Part shown: positions 1-8,384 of the stretch, in pieces | Layout of the letters: the number at the start of each line of letters is the position of its first letter | Numbering within the stretch: position 1 is the first letter of the stretch | Assembly: GCA_020630035.1 (NCBI GenBank) | Contig: JAHDCB010000055.1 | Location: forward strand, 1-9,843 | Length of the DNA: 9,843 nt | From: Gammaproteobacteria bacterium | Lineage (GTDB): Bacteria > Pseudomonadota > Gammaproteobacteria > Chromatiales > Chromatiaceae | Direction of reading: 5' to 3' | Translations under genes and position numbers: made by a program | The notes under the pieces: generated by a model | The model's database searches: none | Seen by the model: the letters and a program-made list of their open reading frames with translations, nothing else | What the model was told of the DNA's origin: nothing

Positions 1-12
1 GGAGTCGAGATA

Positions 13-1122
13 ATGAAGATGCGTGCAGCGGTTGCCTGGGAACCGAATAAACCCTTACAGATCGAACAGGTTGAGCTGGCGGCGCCACGCTCTGGTGAGG
101 TGTTGATTAAGCTGGCGGCGAGCGGTGTGTGCCATACGGATGCATTTACTCTGTCTGGGGCTGATCCTGAGGGGGCCTTTCCATGTGTGTTGGGTCATGA
201 AGGTGCTGGTGTGGTGGTGGAGTGTGGCCCGGATGTGACGCTGGTGCAACCGGATGATCATGTGATTCCGCTGTATATCCCAGAGTGTGGTGACTGTATG
301 TATTGCCATTCGGATAAGACCAATCTATGCCAGTCGATTGCGCAGACAGTCTGGACGGGCTATATGCCAGATGGCTCGCGGCGATTGTCTTGTGGCGGGA
401 AGCCATTGTTCCACTATATGGGTACGTCGACCTTCGCGGAGTATACGATTGTGCCGGAAATTGCACTGGCTAAGGTGAATCGGGCTGCGCCGCTGGATAA
501 GGTGTGTTTGTTGGGCTGTGGTATTACGACGGGCATTGGTGCGGTATGCAATACGGCTCAGGTTGAGCCAGGTGCGACGGTTGCTGTGTTTGGTCTGGGT
601 GGCATCGGGCTGAGTGTGATTCAGGGTGCGGTGATGGCGCAGGCCGGGCGCATTATTGCAGTGGATGTCAATCCGGAGAAGTTTGCGCTGGCGCGTGACT
701 TGGGTGCGACCGATTGTCTGAATCCGCAGGATGTTGCTGTGCCGGTGCAGGAAGCGATTATTGAACTGACGGATGGTGGGGTGGATTATTCGTTTGAGTG
801 TATCGGTAATGTTGAGGTGATGCGCGCCGCACTGGAATGTACGCACCTGGGTTGGGGGGTGTCGGTGATTATCGGTGTGGCAGGTGCCGGGCAGGAGATT
901 CAGACACGCCCGTTCCAGTTGGTGACGGGACGTACCTGGAAGGGTTCAGCCTTTGGGGGTGTGAAGGGTCGGTCGCAATTGCCTGGTTATGTCGATCAGT
1001 ATCTGGCGGGTGATATTGAGTTGGATAGGATGGTGACGCATACGATGCCACTGGAGGAGATCAATCATGCATTTGATCTGATGCATGCTGGTCAGAGTAT
1101 TCGCTCGGTCGTGTTGTTGTAG
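13..1122 (+). CDS. frmA: S-(hydroxymethyl)glutathione dehydrogenase (class III alcohol dehydrogenase)
   Basis: Cytosolic zinc- and NAD-dependent medium-chain dehydrogenase. It oxidises S-hydroxymethylglutathione, formed from formaldehyde and glutathione, to S-formylglutathione. The 369 residues match the family length. Visible catalytic zinc residues are Cys40 (GVCHTD), His62-Glu63 (GHEGAG) and Cys169 (LLGCG). The structural zinc lobe is Cys92, Cys95, Cys98 and Cys106. The Rossmann motif GLGGIG is at 194-199, with Asp218 suited to NAD binding. The C-terminal half ([27 protein letters not shown]) is very close to E. coli FrmA. The start is supported by GGAG at 1-4, eight bases upstream, and by alignment to MKSRAAVAF of E. 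coli. Oddity: in the loop after Cys106 the family Arg (IRxTQGKG) is replaced by Ala110 (IAQTVWTG), with no change in length. frmB follows after 12 bp, so the two are probably co-transcribed. Any upstream frmR lies outside the window. Confidence 0.95.
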   Translation: MKMRAAVAWEPNKPLQIEQVELAAPRSGEVLIKLAASGVCHTDAFTLSGADPEGAFPCVLGHEGAGVVVECGPDVTLVQPDDHVIPLYIPECGDCMYCHSDKTNLCQSIAQTVWTGYMPDGSRRLSCGGKPLFHYMGTSTFAEYTIVPEIALAKVNRAAPLDKVCLLGCGITTGIGAVCNTAQVEPGATVAVFGLGGIGLSVIQGAVMAQAGRIIAVDVNPEKFALARDLGATDCLNPQDVAVPVQEAIIELTDGGVDYSFECIGNVEVMRAALECTHLGWGVSVIIGVAGAGQEIQTRPFQLVTGRTWKGSAFGGVKGRSQLPGYVDQYLAGDIELDRMVTHTMPLEEINHAFDLMHAGQSIRSVVLL

Positions 1123-1134
1123 GGGGATGCGCTG

Positions 1135-1968
1135 ATGGTTAAGCTGGTTGGGCAAATTAAGGAGTTTGGTGGCTTTCTGCAGTTGTATCAGCATGATTCT
1201 GATATGTGCGGCTGTAGCATGTCGTTTTCAGTGTATCTGCCACCGCAGGCGGCGCAGGGTGAAGTGCCGGTATTGTGGTGGCTGTCTGGTCTGACCTGTA
1301 CCGATGAAAATTTCCGGGTGAAGGCGGGTGCGCAGCGGTATGCTGCTGAGTTGGGCGTGGCACTGGTGATTCCGGATACCAGTCCGCGTGGGATGCAGGT
1401 GCCGGATGATGCGGCGTATTATCTGGGTCAGGGTGCGGGGTTTTATGTGAATGCGACGCAGGTGCCTTGGTCGCGTCATTTCCGCATGTATGACTATATT
1501 ACTCAGGAGCTGCCGGCGACGGTGGCGAGTTTGTCTTTGCCACTGAGCGATCGGCAATCGATTGCCGGGCATTCGATGGGTGGGCATGGTGCCTTGGTGG
1601 TGGCGCTGAGCAACCCGGGAAGATTTCGTTCGGTCTCGGCCTTTGCGCCGATTTGTCACCCGATGTGTAGTACCTGGGGGCGTCAGATCTTTCAGGCCTA
1701 TCTGGGAGAGGATCAGGCCGACTGGCAGCAGTATGATGCCTGCTGTTTGATACAGCAGGGGGCACCAGCGCTGCCTATGTTGGTGGATCAGGGCACGGCA
1801 GATGAGTTTTATCCGCAAGAGTTATTGACAGAAGACCTGGTGTCAGCGTGTCACTCCGCCGGTTTCCCGGCAGACATTCGGTTACAGTCAGGCTATGATC
1901 ATAGCTTCCATTTTGTGGCGACCTTTATCGGGGAGCATATCCGCTGGCATCATCGGCGTTTGCGATGA
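1135..1968 (+). CDS. frmB: S-formylglutathione hydrolase
   Basis: Cytosolic alpha/beta-hydrolase of the esterase D family. It hydrolyses S-formylglutathione to formate and glutathione, the second step of glutathione-dependent formaldehyde detoxification. The 277 residues are of normal length. The catalytic triad is readable: Ser147 in the nucleophile elbow GHSMGG (145-150), Asp223 in DQGTADEF, and His256 in GYDHSFHF. The segment WWLSGLTCTDENF (48-60) is the conserved oxyanion and substrate region with its Cys55. The family signature DTSPRG is at 81-86. The ATG lies 12 bp after the frmA stop, preceded by a purine-rich AGGGGGATG that can serve as ribosome binding site. The last 19 bases overlap the end of the convergent minus-strand gene, leaving no room for an intergenic terminator. 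The same two-step order occurs in many proteobacterial frm operons. The symbol fghA is also used. Confidence 0.94.
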   Translation: MVKLVGQIKEFGGFLQLYQHDSDMCGCSMSFSVYLPPQAAQGEVPVLWWLSGLTCTDENFRVKAGAQRYAAELGVALVIPDTSPRGMQVPDDAAYYLGQGAGFYVNATQVPWSRHFRMYDYITQELPATVASLSLPLSDRQSIAGHSMGGHGALVVALSNPGRFRSVSAFAPICHPMCSTWGRQIFQAYLGEDQADWQQYDACCLIQQGAPALPMLVDQGTADEFYPQELLTEDLVSACHSAGFPADIRLQSGYDHSFHFVATFIGEHIRWHHRRLR

Positions 1969-3266
1969 AATTCAAAATAATACACGGTAGCAATCAAGAC
2001 GAAGGCACCGAGTGCGGTTAGCATGATGAGTAGTGGCTGCCAGCTACCACTGGGCTTGCCAGCAGGCAGCAGGTTACGGAATGCCTGCATCACCGGGCGT
2101 GCTGAGTTTTGCCCGGATGATGGGGTGTGGTACAGATGCAGTGTGCCATCTTCTGGTGTAAACACCATTGAATACAGGGTGTGCTGATTAAAGATGGCCT
2201 GGTAGTGGTTGGTGGTATTCAGCATGATGCTGATGATATTGCTGACCTCTGCCGGGTGTGCGCGATCAAAGTTCGCCAGTTGGCGCAGGCGTTGCCAGCG
2301 AAGGTTGTCGTTCGAGTGGGTGCAGTTGTTGGGTGAGCTGAGCAGGGCATAACAGTTTACGACGGCAATCTGGTTGATTTTGTTCCAGGATTTGTCGGCA
2401 CGATACTGGCTGTTATCGTTTCTGATTCTGCCAAGTGTATTCTGCGGCTTTTCCAATACCTGAATATCGGTACGGTCTGCCATGAGGATATTGTGGCCGG
2501 TTGGGTAATAAGTTTGTTCGAGTTGTTGCCTGGCCTGGCGGTTGGTGTGCGCGGTTTCCAGTGCCTGACGTAGCGCAAACGTGACGGAATGAATTTGGCC
2601 GGGTGATGTTGATTTGGGTTGGGATAAGGGTGAGGCGATCTGTGCCAGGAATAATCCAGATTGGTTAAAGCCGGACAGGGTGCCGATATAGCCGGCAAAG
2701 CCGATATTGGCGATGCTACTATCCGGGCTGGTATACAGGGTGATTGCCTGTAATCCTTTCAGGTTGGCATCGGCTGGCCAGTCCAGGTTGCGTCCGACTA
2801 TCGGGCTGTTGGTTGCAGAAGCACGCTGCCAGACGCCGAAGGCTGATCCCTGGATCTCGGGTCGGCCTAAGTCAGGTAGTAATAAGAAGGCCCAGTATTC
2901 ATTCAGCGATAAGCGGTTATCCCCTAATTGGTCATGCCCGAACAATTGCCAGCGTGATGTGATGCCGGTGATTTCATCCTGGTAGTGTTGTGCGACCTGT
3001 TGCCTGAGCGGTTTAATCCGCTGTTGCAGTAGCTGGTTAAATTGTGTCTGGTTCAGCAGGGTGTGTAGATAGGCATCGTAGCGTACTTCGATATTGGGAA
3101 ATTGTTGTTTGACGGCATCACCCAGGGCCTGGCCAATCTGCAGCCGGGTTTTGTCGGTTGTATCGATGTGAAATATAGGTAGGGTGTCGTTGCTTAATGC
3201 GGCTTGTGCCGTGACCAGGTAGGTCAACAAGGTCAGAGCAATTTTATTCAGTGGTGAACACAACAT
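1950..3266 (-). CDS. Exported, membrane-anchored C45-like (acyltransferase/Ntn-hydrolase type) protein
   Basis: This 438-residue protein is probably exported. The N-terminus has one basic residue (Lys8), a hydrophobic stretch at about 9-19, and an AQA cleavage motif (20-22). A C-terminal membrane helix at about 410-430 ends in FHRKRR, which suggests a periplasmic body with a cytoplasmic tail. The core resembles the acyl-CoA:6-APA acyltransferase/C45 group: GSAFGVW (140-146), GRNLDW (158-163), a glycine-rich [17 protein letters not shown] (189-205), and GHNILMADR (257-265) followed by VLE. Members of that group cleave themselves at a Gly-Cys or similar bond, and the new N-terminal Cys is the nucleophile. 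Here the aligned residue looks like Ser141, so activity may be altered or serine-based. The substrate is unknown. An in-frame TGA two codons upstream fixes the earliest start at 3266. The GAAGGT upstream is a poor, distant ribosome site. Composition is rich in Q, N, T and H. The family assignment rests on motifs read by eye. Confidence 0.68.
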   Translation of the reverse strand: MLCSPLNKIALTLLTYLVTAQAALSNDTLPIFHIDTTDKTRLQIGQALGDAVKQQFPNIEVRYDAYLHTLLNQTQFNQLLQQRIKPLRQQVAQHYQDEITGITSRWQLFGHDQLGDNRLSLNEYWAFLLLPDLGRPEIQGSAFGVWQRASATNSPIVGRNLDWPADANLKGLQAITLYTSPDSSIANIGFAGYIGTLSGFNQSGLFLAQIASPLSQPKSTSPGQIHSVTFALRQALETAHTNRQARQQLEQTYYPTGHNILMADRTDIQVLEKPQNTLGRIRNDNSQYRADKSWNKINQIAVVNCYALLSSPNNCTHSNDNLRWQRLRQLANFDRAHPAEVSNIISIMLNTTNHYQAIFNQHTLYSMVFTPEDGTLHLYHTPSSGQNSARPVMQAFRNLLPAGKPSGSWQPLLIMLTALGAFVLIATVYYFEFHRKRR

Positions 3267-3269
3267 ATG
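3251..3269 (+). promoter_or_regulatory. aroC ribosome binding site inside the opposite gene; shared CATATG start
   Basis: GGTGA at 3253-3257 matches the anti-Shine-Dalgarno core and stands nine bases before the aroC ATG (3267-3269). These bases are also codons near the start of the minus-strand hydrolase-like gene, whose ATG is read from 3266-3264. The two start codons together form the palindrome CATATG (3264-3269). In-frame stops lie just upstream on both strands (TGA at 3255-3257 for aroC, TGA two codons before the minus start), so neither gene can start earlier. Confidence 0.6.
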
Positions 3270-4385
3270 TCAGGTAATACCTTCGGGACTTTATTTCAGG
3301 TCACTTCATTTGGGGAAAGTCACGGCCCGGCGATTGGCTGTGTGATTGATGGTTGTCCGCCTGGCTTGCCATTGTCTGAGGCTGATATTCAACCAGATCT
3401 GGAACGTCGTCGCCCGGGCAAGACGCGGCATACGACACAGCGACGCGAGACCGATCAGGTTGAGATTTTATCTGGGGTATTTGCTGGCCAGACCACGGGA
3501 ACCCCGATTGGTTTGCTGATTCGGAATATGGATCAGCGCTCGAAGGATTATAGCGGTATTGCACAGAAGTTCCGTCCGGGTCACGCGGATTATACGTATC
3601 TGCAAAAGTATGGGTTGCGTGATTATCGCGGCGGGGGGCGTTCGTCGGCACGTGAAACGGCGATGCGGGTGGCGGCAGGTGCGGTGGCCAGAAAGTATCT
3701 GCATACCGCGTATGGCGTGCGGGTACGTGGGTATTTATCCGCGCTAGGTAGTATCCGGGCCCGGCAGGTGGACTGGTCAGCAGTTGAGCAGAATCCGTTT
3801 TTCTGGCCGGATGCAGCGCAAGTGCCAGAGCTGGAAGCGGCGATGGATGCGTTGCGCAAATCAGGTGATTCGCTCGGTGCGGAGGTGACGGTGGTTGCTG
3901 AGGGTGTGCCGCCTGGTTGGGGTGAACCGGTGTTTGATCGGTTGGACGCGGATATTGCACATGCCCTGATGAGCATCAATGCGAGTAAAGGGGTGGAGAT
4001 TGGTGCTGGTTTTGCTGCGGTTGCGCAGACGGGCACGGAACATCGGGATGAGATGACGCCACAGGGCTTCATGTCGAATCATGCTGGTGGCGTGCTGGGG
4101 GGGATATCCAGTGGGCAGCCGATTGTGGCGCGGGTAGCATTCAAGCCGACGTCCAGCATTCGTTTGTCGGGCAAGACTATTGATGAGGTGGGCCAGGCGA
4201 CTGAGATCAGCACGACCGGGCGGCATGATCCATGTGTCGGCATCCGGGCGGTGCCAATTGTTGAGGCGATGCTGGCGATTGTGCTGACGGATCATGCGCT
4301 GCGCCAGCGCGGTCAGAACGGTGCCGTACAGCCTGATACGCCAGTGATTCCGGGCGGCTCTTTCAGTGACGGGGCGGCAGCGTGA
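3267..4385 (+). CDS. aroC: Chorismate synthase
   Basis: Cytosolic enzyme of the last common shikimate-pathway step. It eliminates phosphate from 5-enolpyruvylshikimate-3-phosphate to give chorismate, the precursor of aromatic amino acids, folate and quinones, and needs reduced FMN. Its 372 residues are slightly longer than E. coli AroC (361), the extra being a C-terminal tail. All family signatures are present: FGESHG (15-20) with catalytic His19; [15 protein letters not shown] (47-61); RPGHADYT (103-110) with catalytic His106; [12 protein letters not shown] (120-131); [17 protein letters not shown] (223-239); [14 protein letters not shown] (270-283); and [13 protein letters not shown] (318-330). 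The start [10 protein letters not shown] aligns with the family N-terminus and cannot be moved upstream. The last 23 bases overlap the convergent ampG-like gene. Its promoter must lie within the oppositely oriented hydrolase-like gene, because there is no intergenic space. Confidence 0.97.
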   Translation: MSGNTFGTLFQVTSFGESHGPAIGCVIDGCPPGLPLSEADIQPDLERRRPGKTRHTTQRRETDQVEILSGVFAGQTTGTPIGLLIRNMDQRSKDYSGIAQKFRPGHADYTYLQKYGLRDYRGGGRSSARETAMRVAAGAVARKYLHTAYGVRVRGYLSALGSIRARQVDWSAVEQNPFFWPDAAQVPELEAAMDALRKSGDSLGAEVTVVAEGVPPGWGEPVFDRLDADIAHALMSINASKGVEIGAGFAAVAQTGTEHRDEMTPQGFMSNHAGGVLGGISSGQPIVARVAFKPTSSIRLSGKTIDEVGQATEISTTGRHDPCVGIRAVPIVEAMLAIVLTDHALRQRGQNGAVQPDTPVIPGGSFSDGAAA

Positions 4386-5730
4386 CCCGGGTATAGCGCC
4401 AGGCCAGCAATACCAGTGCGATCACCGGTAGGCCCAGACCGGCAGTGAGGATGAAAAATTCGGTATAGCCGAACTGATCGACAATCATCCCGGAAAAGCC
4501 ACCGAAAAATTTCGGCAGTAATAACATCAGTGAGCTGAAGAGTGCATACTGAGTTGCGGAATAAGCGATGTTAGTCAGGGCAGATAAATACGCAATAAAG
4601 GCTGCGGAGGCCAGACCTGCACTCAGGTTATCCATGCCAACCACAGCGATCAGCCATCCCACATCCGGGCCGATGTGGGTCAGCAGCAGGAACAACAGAT
4701 TGGTTGCGGCGGCCAGGATGGCACCCAGCAGCAACATCGGCATCACGCCGAGCCGATACACGGCGATGCCGCCCAGCAGGCCACCCAGAATTGTCATCCA
4801 GACACCAAATCCCTTGACTACCCAGGCAATTTCGGCCTTACTGAAGCCCATGTCGTGATAAAACACATTCGCGATTACACCGAGCACAATATCGGAAACC
4901 CGATAGCAGGCAATCAGAGCCAGTACCAGTAGTGCCAGCCTACCATAGCGGCGGATGAACTCGGCAAATGGTTGCCAGACTGCTGTGAGCAGCCAACCAT
5001 ATAAACGGTGCAGCAGGGACTGGGTTGAGTTGGCTACTGAATCTGGTCGGGTGATTCCGGGTTCGGGTGCCCACCAGGTCGTCAGCAGCCCGATCAGCAT
5101 CGCAGTCGCCATGCTGGCGTAGGTGATCATCCAGGGTAGGTGGTGGTAGGTCGACTCGTCAGGATCGGCCCAGGCTGCGATACCTAAGGCACCACCAGAG
5201 GCGAGCAACATTGCCAGCCGGTAGCCAGTCGTATAGACCCCTGCCAGAATGCCTTGCAGTTGTGGGTCTGCGACCTCGATCCGGTAGGCATCAATAACCA
5301 GGTCTTGTGTTGCGGAAAAAAAGGCCACCCAGAGTGCCAGCCCGACCAGAGTCCATAGATGTTGTGCCGGGTCGGTCAGGCCCATGCCGAGCAGGCCCAG
5401 CAGAATGGCACCCTGGGACAGGAATAACCAACTGCGGCGGCGTCCGAGCCAGTGGGTCAGGCCGGGTAGACGCAGTTGATCCACCAATGGTGCCCAGCAT
5501 ACCTTGAGGGCATAGGTCAGCGCGACCCAACTGATCAGACCGATAGTAGAGCGATCAATACCTACTTCGCGTAGCCAGAAAGACAGGGTGCCGAACACCA
5601 GCAATAGTGGCAGACCGGATGAAAAGCCGAGCAGGCCGATGCGTAACACGCGCTGGTCGGTACAGGCGCGGAGCATATCGCGCCAACCGGGGGCGGTGGG
5701 GTGGTTCAAAGGTGATAGATTTGCTGGCAC
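4363..5730 (-). CDS. ampG: AmpG-like muropeptide permease (major facilitator superfamily)
   Basis: Inner-membrane importer that by family brings anhydro-muropeptides (GlcNAc-anhydroMurNAc peptides) into the cytoplasm for peptidoglycan recycling, and in some species feeds AmpR/AmpC beta-lactamase induction. The 455 residues contain about 12-14 hydrophobic segments. AmpG hallmarks are [22 protein letters not shown] (34-55), WAPLVD (79-84), the cytoplasmic GRRRSW (96-101), [12 protein letters not shown] (139-150) and [12 protein letters not shown] (169-180). The hydrophilic stretch around 221-245 is the usual mid-protein loop. A GTG at 5730 is chosen as start because a TGA stands two codons upstream and because WRDML (16-20) seems to align with AmpG N-termini. 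Met19 is an alternative, though it would cut into that region. No convincing ribosome site precedes either. It is transcribed divergently from pyrG and overlaps the end of aroC by 23 bp. Confidence 0.9.
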   Translation of the reverse strand: MPANLSPLNHPTAPGWRDMLRACTDQRVLRIGLLGFSSGLPLLLVFGTLSFWLREVGIDRSTIGLISWVALTYALKVCWAPLVDQLRLPGLTHWLGRRRSWLFLSQGAILLGLLGMGLTDPAQHLWTLVGLALWVAFFSATQDLVIDAYRIEVADPQLQGILAGVYTTGYRLAMLLASGGALGIAAWADPDESTYHHLPWMITYASMATAMLIGLLTTWWAPEPGITRPDSVANSTQSLLHRLYGWLLTAVWQPFAEFIRRYGRLALLVLALIACYRVSDIVLGVIANVFYHDMGFSKAEIAWVVKGFGVWMTILGGLLGGIAVYRLGVMPMLLLGAILAAATNLLFLLLTHIGPDVGWLIAVVGMDNLSAGLASAAFIAYLSALTNIAYSATQYALFSSLMLLLPKFFGGFSGMIVDQFGYTEFFILTAGLGLPVIALVLLAWRYTRVTLPPRH

Positions 5731-5734
5731 AGAT

Positions 5735-5763
5735 CAGACAAAGGGTGGCGTATCCGGTAAAAT
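5735..5763 (+). promoter_or_regulatory. Candidate sigma-70 promoter for pyrG
   Basis: CAGACA (5735-5740) matches four of six bases of the -35 consensus. It is followed 17 bases later by TAAAAT (5758-5763), five of six bases of the -10 consensus. It fills the 41-bp gap between the divergent ampG-like gene and pyrG. Initiation about seven bases after the -10 would fall at 5770-5771, almost on the pyrG ATG (5772), giving a leaderless or nearly leaderless message. This is a consensus reading only. Confidence 0.3.
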
Positions 5764-5771
5764 TCAGACTT

Positions 5772-7397
5772 ATGACACATTATATCTTTATCACTGGTGG
5801 TGTGGTTTCTTCACTCGGTAAGGGCATCGCTGCCGCTTCACTCGGCGCTCTGCTGGAGGCACGTGGTCTGACGGTCACACTGATCAAACTGGACCCGTAT
5901 ATCAACGTTGATCCGGGCACTATGAGTCCATTTCAGCATGGTGAAGTGTTTGTGACTGCGGACGGGGCAGAGACAGACCTGGATCTCGGGCATTATGAAC
6001 GTTATACCTCTGCCAAAATGGGGCAGCAGAATAACTTTACCGCCGGGCAGATCTACGAACAGGTAATTCGTAAAGAACGCCGGGGGGACTATCTTGGTGG
6101 TACTGTCCAGATCATTCCACACATTACCGACCAGATTAAACACAATATCAACCAGGGTGCGGCTCAAGCACAGGTGGCGATTATCGAAATCGGTGGGACA
6201 GTCGGTGATATAGAATCATTGCCGTTTCTGGAAGCGATCCGCCAGATGGGTGTGGTACTGGGACGCGAACGAGCGGTCTTCGTCCATTTGACGTTGGTGC
6301 CCTACATTGCGACCTCAGGAGAAATCAAGACCAAGCCGACTCAGCATTCGGTGAAGGAATTGCGTTCGATCGGGATTCAGCCGGATGTGCTGGTATGTCG
6401 TACCGACCGTGCCTTGCCGGATGCAGAGCGACGAAAGATTGCCTTATTTACCAATGTGCAGGAACAGGCCGTCATTTCAGCTGTGGATGCGGATACGATC
6501 TATCGTATCCCGTTATTACTGCATGCTCAGGGGCTGGATGAGATTGTGCTGCAACAATTGCGCCTGACTGCTGCGCCTGTAGATCTTGCTCCCTGGCAAC
6601 GAGTGGTGCAGCGGCTGGATCACCTGCAAGGGGAGCTACGTATCGCAATGGTAGGCAAGTATATCGAGCTGACCGACGCGTACAAATCAGTGAATGAGGC
6701 ACTGGTACATGCGGGCATACAGGTGCAGCAAAAAATCCGCATTGACTATGTGGATTCAGAACAACTGGAGCAGGATACCGCACAACTGGCAGACATGGAT
6801 GCGATTCTGGTACCCGGTGGCTTTGGTGAGCGCGGTGTTGAAGGCAAAATCCAGGCGGTACGGTATGCGCGTGAGCATCAGGTGCCGTATCTCGGGATCT
6901 GTTTAGGGATGCAGGTTGCAGTGATTGAATATGCGCGCCATGTGCTCGGCTATCAGGCAGCACACAGCACCGAATTTGCACCCGATACCTCGCACCCGGT
7001 GATTGCGCTGGTGACGGAATGGACTGAGGCCGATGGCACAGTACAACAACGCGATGCGCAGGTGGATAAGGGTGGCAGTATGCGTCTGGGTGAGCAGCAA
7101 TGTACCTTGATTGCCGGGAGCCGCGCACATCGGGCCTATGCCCGGGAGCAGATTACTGAACGTCACCGGCATCGTTACGAATACAACAACCAGTACCGGG
7201 CGGTATTGGAAGAAGCCGGTTTACAGGTAGTCGGGACTTCCGAGACGGGCGATCTGGTTGAAATGGTCGAGATTCCGACGCATCCCTGGTTTGTTGCCAG
7301 TCAGTTTCATCCCGAATTTACCTCGACGCCTCATACCGGTCAGCCGTTATTCAACGGCTTTATCCGTGCAGCGCAACAGCACCGGGATGCCACATGA
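5772..7397 (+). CDS. pyrG: CTP synthase (glutamine-hydrolysing)
   Basis: Cytosolic enzyme that aminates UTP to CTP with ATP and glutamine, the final step of pyrimidine nucleotide synthesis. Length is 541 residues (545 in E. coli). The N-terminal synthetase domain opens with [15 protein letters not shown] (4-18), whose P-loop Lys is Lys17. It continues with [21 protein letters not shown] (41-61), [12 protein letters not shown] (67-78) and [11 protein letters not shown] (139-149). The C-terminal class I glutamine amidotransferase domain starts near 290. Its triad is Cys377 in LGICLGMQ, His513 and Glu515 in FHPEF. The frame is open upstream to 5607, but that part overlaps the ampG-like gene and the family universally begins MTHYIF or similar, so 5772 is chosen. 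No good Shine-Dalgarno sequence precedes it. The stop overlaps kdsA (ATGA), suggesting translational coupling. CTP is also the cofactor for CMP-Kdo formation, which fits pairing with kdsA. Confidence 0.97.
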   Translation: MTHYIFITGGVVSSLGKGIAAASLGALLEARGLTVTLIKLDPYINVDPGTMSPFQHGEVFVTADGAETDLDLGHYERYTSAKMGQQNNFTAGQIYEQVIRKERRGDYLGGTVQIIPHITDQIKHNINQGAAQAQVAIIEIGGTVGDIESLPFLEAIRQMGVVLGRERAVFVHLTLVPYIATSGEIKTKPTQHSVKELRSIGIQPDVLVCRTDRALPDAERRKIALFTNVQEQAVISAVDADTIYRIPLLLHAQGLDEIVLQQLRLTAAPVDLAPWQRVVQRLDHLQGELRIAMVGKYIELTDAYKSVNEALVHAGIQVQQKIRIDYVDSEQLEQDTAQLADMDAILVPGGFGERGVEGKIQAVRYAREHQVPYLGICLGMQVAVIEYARHVLGYQAAHSTEFAPDTSHPVIALVTEWTEADGTVQQRDAQVDKGGSMRLGEQQCTLIAGSRAHRAYAREQITERHRHRYEYNNQYRAVLEEAGLQVVGTSETGDLVEMVEIPTHPWFVASQFHPEFTSTPHTGQPLFNGFIRAAQQHRDAT

Positions 7398-8227
7398 ACT
7401 TATGTGGTCATGCCATCGGGTTGGATCAGCCCTTCTTCTTGATTGCCGGGCCTTGCGTGATTGAAGGCGAGCAGGCTGCATTACAGACCGCAGAGCAATT
7501 GCGGCAAATCACCGAACGACTGGGTATTCCGTTCATCTACAAATCATCCTTTGATAAGGCGAATCGTTCATCACATCAGAGTTATCGTGGCCCGGGACTG
7601 GAAGAGGGATTGCGTATCTTGCAGACAGTGCGTGAACAGATCGGTGTGCCGGTATTGACTGACGTGCATGAAGATACCCCATTGGATGCCGTCGCAGACG
7701 TGGTGGATGTATTACAGACCCCGGCCTTCTTGTGTCGCCAGACCAATTTTATTCAGCGGGTTGCGCGTACTGGCAAGCCGGTGAATATCAAAAAGGGTCA
7801 GTTTCTGGCACCAGCCGACATGCAGCAGGTTGCGAATAAGGCGCTGGCAACTGGTAATCATCAGATTATGGTGTGTGAACGCGGCGTCAGCTTTGGCTAC
7901 AACAACCTGATTGTGGATATGGGTAGCCTGGCGATCATGCGTCAGACTGGATGCCCGGTGGTGTTTGATGCGACCCACTCAGTGCAGCAGCCTGGAGGCC
8001 TGGGAGATCGTTCCGGCGGGCGGCGCGAACTGGTACCCGTGTTGGCCCGGGCTGCTGTTGCCAGCGGTATCGCTGGTTTATTTATGGAAACGCATCCGGA
8101 TCCGGATCGTGCCTTATCCGATGGGCCGAATTCGTGGCCGTTGGATCAGTTGGAAGCCTTGCTGGTTACCCTGCAGGCACTAGATTGTACGGTGAAACAG
8201 CATGGCTTGGCCGAAGAACTTTTCTGA
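7394..8227 (+). CDS. kdsA: 3-deoxy-D-manno-octulosonate 8-phosphate synthase, metal-dependent type
   Basis: Cytosolic aldolase-like TIM-barrel enzyme. It condenses phosphoenolpyruvate with arabinose 5-phosphate to Kdo 8-phosphate for the LPS inner core. Length is 277 residues. Motifs are IAGPCVIE (17-24), [11 protein letters not shown] (50-60), [10 protein letters not shown] (63-72), LTDVHE (88-93), VNIKKGQF (130-137), FDATHSVQ (191-198), SGGRRE (207-212) and METHPDP (231-237). Cys21, His195, Glu232 and Asp243 correspond, each offset by ten, to Cys11, His185, Glu222 and Asp233 of the metal-dependent Aquifex aeolicus enzyme. E. coli KdsA has Asn at the Cys position and works without metal. The ATG overlaps the pyrG stop (ATGA), and GGGA a few bases upstream is a weak ribosome site. 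eno, often next in this operon, is replaced by a MITE-like element and accessory genes. Confidence 0.96.
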   Translation: MNLCGHAIGLDQPFFLIAGPCVIEGEQAALQTAEQLRQITERLGIPFIYKSSFDKANRSSHQSYRGPGLEEGLRILQTVREQIGVPVLTDVHEDTPLDAVADVVDVLQTPAFLCRQTNFIQRVARTGKPVNIKKGQFLAPADMQQVANKALATGNHQIMVCERGVSFGYNNLIVDMGSLAIMRQTGCPVVFDATHSVQQPGGLGDRSGGRRELVPVLARAAVASGIAGLFMETHPDPDRALSDGPNSWPLDQLEALLVTLQALDCTVKQHGLAEELF

Positions 8228-8232
8228 AAATA

Positions 8233-8241
8233 CTTTCTCTA
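8233..8241. repeat. Left target-site duplication of the MITE-like element
   Basis: CTTTCTCTA directly precedes the left terminal repeat. The nine bases directly after the right end (8376-8384) read CTTTCTCCA. Eight of nine agree, as expected for a target-site duplication with one later change, which supports insertion by transposition. Confidence 0.65.
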
Positions 8242-8375
8242 GGGTGCGATTCAAACTGATGTGGTGATTTGCTACCACAGGTTTCTGGCGACCCTCGGAG
8301 AAGCCCCTGACGGGTAACGCCGAAACGAATTTTATGTGCCCCAGCTATTACGCCACATCAATTTGAATCACACCC
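8242..8375. mobile_element. MITE-like element, 134 bp, non-coding
   Basis: The left end (8242-8264, beginning GGGTGCGATTC) and the reverse complement of the right end (8353-8375, beginning GGGTGTGATTC) agree at 21 of 23 positions. Flanking nine-base sequences match at eight positions (8233-8241 and 8376-8384). No gene fits inside. The combination of short length, terminal inverted repeats, target duplication and a second partial copy at 9720 indicates a non-autonomous miniature transposable element. Ends starting GGG with an 8-9 bp duplication would be compatible with several IS families, for example IS1595 or ISL3. I cannot identify the parent IS. The element separates kdsA from the accessory genes. 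Confidence 0.75.
8260..8279. repeat. Small hairpin inside the element
   Basis: TGTGGT (8260-8265) and ACCACA (8274-8279) form a perfect six-base stem around an eight-base loop. The same hairpin recurs at 9738-9757 in the second copy. There is no following T-run, so it is not a classical intrinsic terminator for kdsA. Confidence 0.5.
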
Positions 8376-8384
8376 CTTTCTCCA
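8376..8384. repeat. Right target-site duplication of the MITE-like element
   Basis: CTTTCTCCA directly follows the right terminal repeat and matches CTTTCTCTA at 8233-8241 in eight of nine bases. Confidence 0.65.

Noticed and set aside
325..846. Open frame of 173 codons on the minus strand inside frmA
   Set aside because: It is rich in Arg, His and Thr with no family motif, and is fully explained as the shadow of the well-supported frmA.
1228..1818. Open frame of 196 codons on the minus strand inside frmB
   Set aside because: Arg/His/Thr-rich shadow of frmB, with no family motif or ribosome site.
3301..3960. Open frame of 219 codons on the minus strand inside aroC
   Set aside because: Low-complexity Pro/His/Ser-rich shadow of aroC with no motif.
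5607..5771. 55-codon N-terminal extension of pyrG in the same open frame
   Set aside because: It overlaps the ampG-like gene, gives an arginine-rich sequence unlike any CTP synthase, and the family starts at MTHYIF-type residues (5772).
8242..8260. tRNA-like T-arm (resembles GGTTCGATTCC)
   Set aside because: The match is only partial, there is no acceptor or anticodon stem, and the sequence is better explained as a transposon-like terminal repeat.
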